A stretch of 64,000 nucleotides of DNA. Origin: Phoronis australis. Lineage: Eukaryota > Phoronida > Phoronidae. The position numbers and the translations under genes are program-made. The DNA lies in the NCBI GenBank assembly GCA_002633005.1, contig NMRA01000034.1, positions 1,301,540 through 1,365,539 on the forward strand, in the 5' to 3' direction. Positions 52,606 to 64,000 of this stretch are shown one piece after another. The notes beneath the pieces are model-generated. The model had not been told where the DNA came from. It was given only the letters and a program-made list of their open reading frames with translations, and did no database searches. Numbering within the stretch: position 1 is the stretch's first letter; each line of letters opens with the position of its first letter.

Positions 52606-55600
52606 GATTGTTATTATTCCACTACATTTAATTCCAGTGTAAAATTTGTGTGGACGTATATCATCTACCTGGCGCCCAACGTTTGTCTTGGCTATCTCAA
52701 ACAAGTGTCAGTGTATTTAAACGCCTTGGAGAGGCTAAGAAAAAGCAACAATGCGCTAATGAGTTTAATGATCACATCGACTTGGACGAGCTCCTCCTTT
52801 CAGCGCATCTACTTTTGACAAGCGCATCAAGACTGTGCTTCTGTGCTTCGATTGGCTAGTACTCCAGAATCGGGGCCGTAGTGAAGCCGTTGATTGGTCG
52901 ACGACGAAGTTTCCATACAAGTAAGCAGTGATTGACTGAGCTCGTCATCAAGAGCAAAGCCTAATGATCATACGCGTGATTGAACCTGTCGACAAAACAG
53001 ATCTTAATTTGCAAGCATATACGATTTTACTTTGGGCATTATTTTCAACCTCAGACTCATTTCAATAACATTTATGGGACACGTTTTTATTTTAAGGTAA
53101 CGGTCGTTATCATATTCGTTGAGGAAACGGAGGGATTACAACATTACAATGGATTAATTCAAATTAAGCACTTGAAATTTCTGTCGAATGTGATTTATTC
53201 CACCTCGTAATGAGCATACTATTGTAGACTCCGAATGTGCTAGACTATGCTCGTTTTTGTGAGTAGATCGTTAACAAAGGGTAGTGTAATCGTACAATTT
53301 TATTTCCCATGTTGTCTTAATGCTAATACAGCTTGTCTAGTGAGGATTAATAATGGAAATTCAAACAAAACATGTCAATAAAAGAAATTGAGGAGGTTTT
53401 TGATTAATTTTGCTGACATGTCGGAAGTATAACATGGGTTTCAACAATTTTTTAAAATTTATTTTCAATATTAGAAAAGTTGTCTTACGTTTGAAACTTC
53501 AACTTTCGTATCAGCAGACCCTTCAATGAAGTTGAACTGTCCCGACGTATCGCTGTCGAGAACCGTGCGCCCAATTAAGCGGTATGATTTCTTATCGTTT
53601 ACTTTATAATTTACTGCGTTGCGTACATCTCATATTCACTTGAAACGATCAAATCATTCGACCATTCCTAACAGAACAAGACTTGTGGCCCTGCTCAACG
53701 GAGCGGAACTGAGTAGCACGCGGAGATGTCTTTCAATGGCTTGACACGATTTGTTATTCTGCGAGTCGATTGCCCGAAATAATTGCCGAATGCGGGAACA
53801 AAAAAGGTATTAGCGAATCCTCATATCAGATACCTTGTCCAAGTGGAGTGCAGAATAAAGAGGGATAGCTGGAGAGATGATCACGTAGTTAATATTACAG
53901 GTGTTCATAGTGTTGTGCGCAGTGACTTGTGCTGATAGTTGATAACACGAGGAGCCGGGAAGAAACGATCACGAGGGGACGGAAATATCGTTCACATAAA
54001 AGATATTTGTCGACAATCTGTGAAATTCGTGGTTCCGCAACAGAAAGAGAAATTATGTGTAGGTAACCAAAGGAAAATAAATATAAATATTAACGTTAAC
54101 CTAAATATAGGCTAGTCGCATAGCACGTGGAAACATGAACAAGTTTGAGTGAACGAGTAGAAATTCTAATTCTGCCTGGCCTACGACCAGAATCGGACAG
54201 CCAGTTTTAAACATGAGCTTCGGTTATTTGAAAACGTGGATATGCCGGTAAACTCACACATAGTAGCCTAACGCCGCGACGATACAAAATGATCTGAGAA
54301 AATGACCATACTTTCCTAGAAAGGTACCTTTCGTACGAAAGATTTACTTTTGAAAGCAAAAATACATGACGTTGTTGTGGCAAGCACAAGAGACGATGAC
54401 ATGTCTCTTACTTTTATCGTCTACACAATTGACGGATATGTATTTGAAAGCAAAAGTGTCCCACAACAAATTCCTGTTACACATGGAATTATTGCAGAGA
54501 AACTGCAGTGAAACAGCAGTAGATTTAGCAACTCATATACAAAACAAAACAGGCACCAACAAAACTTACGTAAGAAGATCTTCCTAAGAGTGGATATTCT
54601 TCCGCAATACAAATTATTCGAACGTCAAAATATATTAATCAGATTTTAATTAAAATTAATTAGCGCAGTTACGCTTTTGAAAAGTTCGGCGTCGTGTCGC
54701 ACGTAAAATTGCTTCTTCGCTAATTAGTTCAATATAAAAATAGCCAAGTTTGTGAGCTGATGATTAAGACGGTAAAACAGGTATTGAACTACCCACCCAT
54801 GGTCTCAGATTGTAAACTGATTTAACAACCCACTAATTGGGCGTTTGAACTCATTCGATCAGTTACTTTACAGCAGTTATCTGCGCACACTTAGCGAAAA
54901 TTGTCTTTCGAAATTTGTAAAGAAAGCAAATCAAAACTGTTTAGCGCGTCTATTAACATTCTCGATTGTATGAATAGTGCTACGTTTCCCGCAGCTTGTA
55001 GGAAATAGCACAATCGCCCTTCGTTTGATATTTTTGATTAAATCTCTCCAATAGCCAAAACACGTTAACTGTCTCTAATTGGTGCAACCATCTGCGGCAA
55101 TTGCACGTAAATGGTGCACTAGTGTCATAATTACCTGAATACAGTAATATAACACTTACAAGCGCATCCTGCTATTCAGAAAAGGTGAGAAAATTTGGCA
55201 AACTGGACAATTAGCTCAATTTTCCAGACATTTTTGCTTCCGAATCTGCTTATTGGCTGAACCATGAAACATGGAGCAAAGCGATGAATAGAATATAGGT
55301 AGAGACACCTGCAAGATGCGCGCGGCTACATTATACGTCAGAGGTTCATAAAAGAAAGAGTGGCACTAACAATAAAATGGCCATTGTGTCCAGAGCACCG
55401 CGATAATAGCTATTGAGCAGTTTGGTAACTTAAAGTGGAGAGTATTCGTTTAAATTTGACAAGTAACTGCATGTATTTTACGATGTACTATCTAAAGGTG
55501 ATTCATCATAGAATAAGATGTTTAAAACAGAAAGCAGTTACAGTAAGTCAGATCATGGCACCAGCAGTACCACGTGCGTACCGGGAACAGGGGCGTTAGC

Positions 55601-57020
55601 TCTGCTGCGGTGACAATGCGTGTCCATGTTACCAGAAGCACTGTATGCATCCTTGGGGTGGGAGAGTGCGGGGGGCAATCAGCTTTATCACTACAGGGAT
55701 ATCACTTAGCTCGAGGCCAAAAAAATATAAAACACATAGATTAGTAATGTGGTTGCCTTGACTGTTTGTGATGAATTAAGCCAGGGGTATTTGTTTCTAA
55801 TACTGTATTCCAACATACCAAAGTTTGAGATTAACAAATTTTGCTTTAAAGATGAATATTCATATGCAACACATGGTGTAGAAGTATTGAAATACATTTC
55901 ACTATTGACATGTCCTGTTACCACTGCATCACAAAATGGTTATAAAAAGGAAAAATATACGTGCTTACAAATATAGACATACAGGGAATTTTGTAGAACT
56001 TCGTGATCATTTGGTTACCTGACAAAATATCCGGTGACAAGCAAAATCCGCTTCAATAGAAAAGTGATGTAGAAAAGGTTGACATAACTATGTTACACAG
56101 CAAGAACAAGGTTGGACATGACATTTAGTTTCTCGTTGTATTCACACTGGTGCAGAGTATGAACGAAATATAAACCTGCGATCCATGTCGAGTAGGCTAA
56201 TCGCGTCGACAACAGTTTTTGAGCCAGAATTTAAGTTTTTGCTCCGAATATGGTGTCAACAATTGTGACTGGAATGTAAAGCCCAGGCTCCATACTCCAC
56301 TTTTCAGTATACGGCATAATGTTTCGATTAGTCTTATAGGATTTTGTCGCATATGTCTAATCGGAATACGCAGTCAAGTCCTTCGACTCGACTTTTCGAA
56401 TCAAAACTAAAGTCATATATGACTTGTCGATTGGAATAGAGCATGGCCCCCATGTACGACTTTTGGATCACTACTGCGAAGTCGATATAAAGCCAACAGC
56501 AGTCTTTGAGCATAGCAGTGTTTCCTGCCTTTTAACGATACAAAGCCACATACAACTAAGTATGCAGAGAAGTGTTCCAATTAGATTTCTCGAGCTACGT
56601 AGTCGTTTACGAAAACATTCACGGAAATCGGAAACGAATAACTGAATGTCCCATCTACACTTTGGTTTAAACTATGAAAAATTTCTAAAGTTCTCTATTT
56701 GAAATATTGCCCCACTGAACCCACTACATTTTACAAGTTGAAAACCTAATATCGCTTTGACTTCGTCTGGACATATCTAATCTGAACTTTGGTCCAGCAT
56801 GTAAACATAATTTGAGCATTGAGATTTCGTCCACCTTCCGTCACAACATCCACATATAACTGCGTAAGTTCGTACCACAGACACAGAATACATGTTTATG
56901 TTGCAGTCGTGAATGCTGTCCTTCACTTCAATTGTCCACCAATGAACTCGAAAGAGCACGTGCTCAGTAATGAGTACAACGAATTGAAAACTGATTGAGA
57001 CAAAAAATTCGTTGTAAGCA
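52606..57020. other. Hmx upstream intergenic, no gene seen
   Basis: Only short, unmatched frames. As the flank of a developmental homeobox gene it may contain enhancers, but none is visible without comparative data. Confidence 0.35.
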
Positions 57021-59366
57021 GTATTCAAACTCCAGCAAATAAATGTGCTCGCCCGCCGGGCCAGTTAGCCAGAAAATTAACTGGCCCGGCTGTCAAGTTG
57101 CTGGCCCTGCTTTAAGCATCATATCTACGTTTTGTCTATTTTTTCCTTAAAGTCCTTCTCTCACGCGTTGTTAACCCTTATTACATGGTTAGAAGATGTT
57201 ATAAGGATCCAAGAAGTACCTACCCCATAACTAATACACGATCCGTACTCGAAAACAGTTTAAAAGAACGCGCCACTCACGATTCGCACCCGAAAAAACA
57301 CCGCCATTTTGAACTTGCCGCGCACCCGGAAGTACAATTCATTCATGAACCCAGGCCGAGAAAACGCCGTCACTGCGACTTGAGCAGTGCCTGTACTGTT
57401 ACCAGCCAGCAAACGGGGATAAAAAAATCGACAGCGCGCCTTAATTTTGAAAAAATCAAACTACGGACAATTTTATGGAATTTGCTGAAGAAATGTGGCG
57501 AATAAATTTTGACAGAAATTATTTTGCCAGACTCGGGACCGCAGCCTATCGGACCCGGTGCGGATCGAGACCAAACACTGGCGAACGGTAAATGCATGCG
57601 GTTGCAAGCTGTTTTGTCGAAGTAAAATGGTCAAATGATAAATGCTGCATATATTCAAGGGTAGTTTCAGACACTTGCATGAAATTACGGGCTGGTTAGT
57701 CCTGTGTCACACTGCCGCGGCAGACCTTAGTTAGCCTCAGTCACCAGCTACCAGTGAAGACTATAGTCAAAATACAGCTTGTTAGTAGGCCTATACAGCC
57801 TCCCGTTCAGTAGCGCTAGGACCTCGCTAAGAAGCAAGACTTCGCGAGATTACGTGAGATATTGCCGTGTATTTTAAATGAGAACATGTGACTTTGACTA
57901 GGATTTTGCAAGGTCCTAGCGTAGGTCCTAGCGTCTACTGAACGCACGCCAGCTTTGCGCCAAGACTACCCTTAGGCCTAACTGGTCGCTGGCCACAAAC
58001 ACAAAAAACACGAAAATTGAACAAAGTTTCTTTTTTGTAGCAACGTTTGTCAAAATGTATCAACGTTAAATCTTCACAAATTACAAAGTAGCCGATTGAA
58101 CATGCCTTTCAGTTCAGCAAAAGTCGACATTGTAGGTGCCGCCAGAAATGAGACGAAGTCCAACGGGAATTGTGAGCACATTTATCTCTTAATGAGTAAC
58201 AACTGCGAGGCTGAAATTTGGTGAACACTGCTAAATCGTGCAGAATAGTAAGTAAAGATATGTCTAACTAAATTTCACCGTAATTTGTTGGCGAAAACAA
58301 TTTACACAAAGTTTTAAACTCGTAACTCATCCCGCTGTCCTCCAATATGGCCGACGCGATCCAAACAAAGTGACCCAAATTTCGCCACAAAACTTGCAAT
58401 AACTTTACAGTGCTTGCCCCGATTTTGATACTTTTTCGATTTTTACTGAGTAGAATGTACTACCTTTCCGATGATAGCAAAGTACTTTTTCAAAACGAGG
58501 AAAAAAATAAAACCGAAAAAAAATTGGTTCGACCCATATTGGTTCCTAGGTTCGACCGGCCTACGTAAGGAACTAAACACCAATGCTATTTTAACATACT
58601 AAGTACGCGTAACATTCCAAAAAAAATCAACGACCACTAACTACAAACTATAAATACACTACATATGCAAACGAATCACGATATATTACTAATAAAACAA
58701 AATAATGAAGACTTTTCGAGCAAGCCATAGCACATTCTGTTACAAGGAAAAAATGGCGGCGTTCAGGACAAGTTCCTGAACTGATGAGCCGGAAATGTGG
58801 GTACGGAAATAACCGACGACAACCGGTAATCATACGCTCAGAGAGAAGGGTCAAATACTGTTAAAAAATCGCTTTTGGCAAGAAAGGCGAAAATAATATA
58901 AAGAAAGAGTGTCGAAAATAAGAATTCATGTAGTAAGTATTTTCGGATACTGGAACCACATGGGCAGTTTGCAAGAAGGACTTTAACACTACATGCGCAT
59001 GTGCTTGCGAACCCTATGTGTTATGGAGTTGTTGGTCACTGAGATGTATACATAAACACCACTAAGCTGTGGTTATGAAATAAAAGCCCCGAATTGGATT
59101 CAACCAAAATATTTTTACATGTTCCAACAGTACACAGAACTCAAGGCTATAGTTCTATGAGTAAACAAAGTGAATGGTGCTTTCGAGGATTTATAACCCA
59201 CTAAGTTCAAACTCATTGACGTTCAAGAGGTGAGAGGCAAACATAATTAGTCAATAGACCCTTTTTTGAATTAATTGAAGTTTAGTGGCCCGGCGGGCCA
59301 GTAACTTAAAAATTATTGGCCCGGCCGCAAATCCACTGACCCCGGGCCATCGGGTATTTCGAACGC
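57021..59366. mobile_element. candidate 2.3-kb DNA transposon with GC-rich hairpin ends
   Basis: GTATTCAAAC at 57021 resembles the inverted right end (TTTCGAACGC, to about 59366). Inside each end is a GC-rich hairpin: GCCGGGCCAGTTA...TTAACTGGCCCGGC at about 57055-57091 and GGCGGGCCAGTAA...TTATTGGCCCGGCC at about 59290-59325. No transposase can be read, only a short basic frame at 57185-57505 that I do not recognise. A smaller inverted-repeat element (57801-57947) lies within. Confidence 0.4.
57801..57947. repeat. small inverted-repeat element (MITE-like)
   Basis: GTTCAGTAG.CGCTAGGACC at 57805-57823 is inverted near 57925-57944 (GGTCCTAGCGTCTACTGAAC). The internal sequence is similar to 600-690 at the other end of the window, indicating a dispersed family. 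Confidence 0.5.
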
Positions 59367-62300
59367 TGGTTATAAGTCTGATGTTTATTGACTATACTTA
59401 TTTCCGAGTTCTACTAAACAGTTCTAGACCTCATCAAGTTATTGCTTTGATGAAAGATCAAAGAACGGGTGCTACGATTTTGAAAGCGGCGGCTGTGAAG
59501 TGGTCGCCGATCAATAATAATTAATAGAGCCCCAAGTCGAGGAAAAAACGATCTTCTAAATTTAATTTTAAAGATACCAAAAAATTCGTTTATGAGTCGT
59601 CAAAATGTTACAATTTCGGTGAATTCTGTGCGATACCCGTAGATGTACGTTCGTTTTCCGTTATCGAAAATTGGTGACTAAGCTGCAAAGCAAGTGCGTA
59701 ACGTTGTCGCTCTGATTCGCTGTAATGTAGTCTCATTCATCAATGTCTTGGGACCATTATCGTCTTATTTAACTTTAATGGCAGCTCTTTATTTTTCAAC
59801 GCTTCTATTGCACAGCGAAAATGACTGCAATCAAACATAAGTGGTCGATTAGCAATACCCGGGTGTATACGTTTCCAGCGTTCAAATTTTGTGCTCCGTT
59901 GCTTGTGAAATTGAAATTGTGTTGTCAAAAGAGCAACTGCTGGGGAAAAGCTGTTCCCCTGGTGGTCTGCTCATATAAACATTAAGATGGTTCACGTATA
60001 TCGCTTTCAAAAGCGTTAAAAGATTCAGAAAAAATAGACAACAAAACTAAGACTACATCATTTGAATCATGATTTTAGAGTTGCAGTAACGTAATTCGAA
60101 AACCTTAGGCTTATGTATTTAAAATAATCCAATCAGTCTAATCGTCAGATCCGTCTCATCACTACGTCATAGTTGCTATAACAACGGATTGCCAACACCC
60201 AAACAATTTTACTTCATCCTAAATTTGTGTCTTCTTTTTCTGGACATTTTCTGGTGGTCTGTGCAACAGGCCTGGAAGATTCGTTCCAGAAATGAATATA
60301 GATCAAACTGGACACTGTTCTACATGAGCAGTTAACATCCATTGAGGTCTGCTTACTTTTCCACAAGACCCGTACTCGGACTCACGCCTGCGCGCGAGAT
60401 TCAGGGGCAGGGACACTGTACCTGAATAGATCTTTCGATGGCTAAATTTCAAGAGACGGAGGTAGATCAACCATTGGTCCAACAAAATTTAACCTTTCGT
60501 CTACATTGTCTTTGTGACACCGACCCTATTTTAATGTTGCAAGCACAAATTAAGGTGAACAATAAAATGAAACAAAAGAGGGCGCTTTGTGGACTACCTT
60601 GTTCTGGTCGCCTGAATAATAGACTTTCAAAATCTCTTTTGAGCCAGTTGGTAGTTTTACGTTGCGGTTAAATTCTCTAAAAACTGTTGTCAAACGAACA
60701 GTTTGATTTGTATCCACTAAAGTACACGCAATACCTAAAATTGGATGTTGATTTTGGAATAATATATACCTTAATGATATTTTTGGCAAATTCTATGTCA
60801 AAGCTGTTCTTCAGAGCACTGCCGGGTGCTATGATCACACGGCCGATACTTTTATGACATTGAAGTAGTAAACATATTCATCATTAAGATTAATATTTTT
60901 CATAACTGATACAGGAAAATGAAGATTGGAAGACATTCTATGAGACACAGCTCATATGAGGTGCTTTTGCAGAAACTGTATAATTTAAATGGCAGATAAG
61001 ATAGCTGATCGCCATGATCTATGATTAGACTCCAGGATAAAGACCGTTGTTAAACCCCTAATATACACTCGGAGTTGGTAGTTCCTACCTCATTACCGCC
61101 GTAAGTAGCATGTAAGTTATATATCTTTGACAATTAATAAATTGTCAAGGCGCTGCAGCATCTTTAATTGTCATAATTGTCAACCTAATTGACGTCATTA
61201 ACACGAAATGTCAAAAGCCTTGGTCTCAAGTGTAATATAACCTCGCATAGTAGTAGATGTATAAATGAACATCATTTTTATAATGATCTATTAGGTAAAT
61301 GCGACGACTGGATAATTTAGTATACAGTCGTTAGAGTATAGAGTTGTATACACAGAGCTGTCTATGAGTGAAGCGTGTAATTAGCGCCAGATGCCCATAT
61401 TGTGCTTGTTAGTGAAAGAAAATGAGCCCATGGTGGGACTGTGATTGGTCGCTTAGGGTCTAGTTTGTCTGATTTATTGCGTCAATATTTCGTCACTCCG
61501 CGATATTTATTGTGCTGCAGCATTAATTTTCGGAGACAAATTAATGTAATATACACGCTGAAAAGTTTGTGATTAAAAACAATTAATTATTGTATATCCC
61601 ACTCGTTTGTTTATAATCCTGAAGTGCGCTGTCGGATTACCAATAAATCCCCTCGGAGTACCATCTTTGAAAAAAAAACATTGTCTTGTAATGGAAGCCT
61701 TTTCTGTTTTTTGTTTTCGCAAAATATCCGATTTATTCCAGTATGAAGTATGCAACTTCGGCTTAATCTCGAAAGCGCTGCACGACATCACAAAATACTT
61801 GGAGCTTTACCCGAGTTTATAAAATGAGAAAATTAAAATTCATATACCGAATTGTTTGTATGCTATACATCGGAAGGAATCATGGCTTTTGGTCGGGTTA
61901 CAAAAAATATCCAAAGCCGCGTGTACATTTTCTTACAATAATCGCGAAAAGTTGAATCAGTTCCCCAAACAGTCTGAAACATTAATACTCAAAAGTCAGT
62001 GACCCCAACATGTTTGCGAAAAATTCAGAAGTTTCTTTCCAAAAAGCACAGGGCCCTCAATCCCTCGAATTTGGGGCCCAATATCGGCCTTATTCCCCTT
62101 CAAAAATATTGAAATATCACGCGAAATACCCTCCAAAGTACGAGGCATCAAAATTCCCCTAGTGAAAAATTCTCTCTGAGTTCACATCACATGTAACCAC
62201 ACAGGTGACAATTTTTAAGAGCACAAAAGGCTACTTTAAATTGAGACAGAGCCTATGAGAGCTTGCAACAGGGCGGGGGTGCTATTGACGTGATCGGGAG

Positions 62301-64000
62301 GTAGATTGTTCCCCTCACTCGGCGAAAAAATCGCCTCTCAGTAGGCACTGGCACCTTTCCCCTCGGATGAACGAGGCTCATGGAGAAACATGATAACTAT
62401 GATTGTTTTGTCCAGTTAACTGAAATTGAGTTCTAAAACGAGGTTATGGTTTGGACGAACGAATTGGGTGTTTTAATTTTAAAATTCAACTTGGTCCAGA
62501 TTGATATTTGAAACCCCTAACACATTAAATAGACGTAAGAATTATTACAACCAAGAAAGCAGAACTGATGGTCAAATAATTTTTATTTTCAATTACGAGC
62601 CTGGTTTTTTATTTTAATAAAAAATATATTTAATAACATCAATTATTCTTTCAGATCAACGACAAATCAACTGTTAGTCGCAGTGAGTGCTTAAGATCAG
62701 GCTATGCTTGATGTTAATATTCTCGATCAACAAATAAAACCAGATGTGACTAATTGCACGCGACAGCCACCACTGTCGAATGTGTCTACAACTTGTCAAC
62801 AATACGAGCAGATGACCTGGTTTGCGTAGAAAGTATTTTGATCAACAATTTACGAGAAAAAACGTAACCCTGCATTCAGCATAATACCTAATCGCCGCAA
62901 TTTGGTCATATTTACTTTTCATGTTTCGAACCTAGTTTTCCGAAAAAAATTAAACCCTTTCGTCAGACAACTCTTTGGTGCCTTAACTTGTTCTCTAATG
63001 TAATTTTCTACGTCTCTGTGGTTAATTTTTGACACATTATTAAAATTTAATATCCAGGTTGGACTCGAAAGACCGGCTATTTAACTCACGCAATGTCAAC
63101 TTCCGCTTTTTTATCGCAGTGAGCCTCGCTTTGGATTTTAATGTCCGCCGCGTGAATTGGGTCTATATCAATAATTTTAGAATAATACGACCATGAATTA
63201 GTTGACAGGTCGATTGTTTGTTATACTTTTACCGTTTTTCATGATTTCTGTGTTAGATTTAGCCTCACAAATATGATTAAATGCGTTTGATTTTTTAGTT
63301 GAAGTGTAGCCGCATGAGGAGTCCTTCAGAATGTTAACATACACGCCTTCAAAATAGAGTAGCACAACTGCTGCATGTGACAAAGGGCTGTGTATGCATA
63401 TATGTTGTGGAGCTTCGTTCAGGAAGAAACCTTTTTTGTATAACCACATGACAATAAAACAAAGTGTCACTCACTAGCTGCAAGCAAGATTTTTACCAGC
63501 CCCGTGTTGCATGGGGCAAGATTTTTTTACCGCATAAGAAAACACAGTATGAAGCATAGTGCTCAGGAACCAAGTTGATTAAGTGCCCTATCTGCGATCA
63601 ATGTTTCACAGAAAGAGTAAGCCTGAGGACACTCCTTGTTGTTGCGAATGTGTCAACGCAAAGAGTGTGCCTACTTATACAGGCATGAGAACCAGAATCG
63701 CCATGAATAAAATTATTCAGTCCAGTAGTGAAAGTTGTTAAGTCACGAAACTTTATTCAGATTTACAGAGTTTATGGTTGGTAGTTGTCTAATGTGATAG
63801 CATTTTTACGTTTTGTTTTAAACCTTTTTCCTATTTGTGTATTTCAGCAGCATCTTTAACAGAACCAGTGCATTTTTGTTGTGTTTGAGTACATTTAAAT
63901 GGCCACTCTATGTGTTATTGGGTGATTTTTACATACAATTATTATGATCAATTAGTATTTTAAAAGAAAACTATATGTCTGACATAATTGTAGAAATTGT
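59367..64000. other. intergenic to window end, no gene seen
   Basis: AT-rich. Open frames such as 60438-60671 and 63198-63470 lack recognisable domains or splice support. Confidence 0.35.

Noticed and set aside
57185-57505. 106-codon basic frame
   Set aside because: Lies inside a candidate transposon, has no recognised motif and low complexity in Lys/Arg/His; not enough to call a gene.

Overview
This is eukaryotic (animal) genomic DNA. It is AT-rich, with long introns, GT-AG splice sites, LINE and Penelope-like retroelement remains, MITE-like inverted-repeat elements, minisatellites and gaps marked by n. Only two genes can be supported: an eight-exon MGAT2 (N-acetylglucosaminyltransferase II) on the + strand at 3575-16416, and a three-exon Hmx homeobox gene on the - strand at 52369-48092. 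For both, splice phases match at every junction and the reading frame closes with a stop. An invertebrate, plausibly a marine deuterostome such as a hemichordate, fits the content. The species cannot be fixed from sequence alone.

Layout: 1-3.6 kb is 5' flank with a fold-back repeat. MGAT2 fills 3.6-16.4 kb. Its introns carry a nested pair of inverted-repeat elements (intron 1), a Penelope-like 3' fragment (intron 3) and two arrays of a trimeric higher-order repeat (introns 4 and 6). Nearly every monomer of that repeat ends in a motif matching the vertebrate CTCF core. From 16.4 to 48 kb there is no gene: a 17-bp minisatellite with a gap, a 3.7-kb inverted-repeat element with palindromic subterminal repeats, an L1/Tx1-type LINE relic with an internal 27/28-bp minisatellite, two copies of a GC-rich MITE, a 1.5-kb duplicated block, a retroelement pseudogene, one LINE interrupted by another with a 14-bp target-site duplication, a 35-bp minisatellite and trinucleotide tracts. 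Hmx occupies 48.1-52.4 kb. The remaining 11.6 kb upstream of it is gene-free and holds one candidate transposon.

Three single-n positions (15334, 29371, 35059) are each flanked by near-identical direct repeats that start and stop exactly at the n. These look like unmerged overlapping contig or allele ends, not biological duplications. One of them doubles MGAT2 exon 7 and would break the frame if both copies were spliced in.

The two genes have unrelated jobs (Golgi N-glycan branching; nuclear transcription control), and nothing suggests co-regulation. The most novel signal is the CTCF-like higher-order repeat inside MGAT2.
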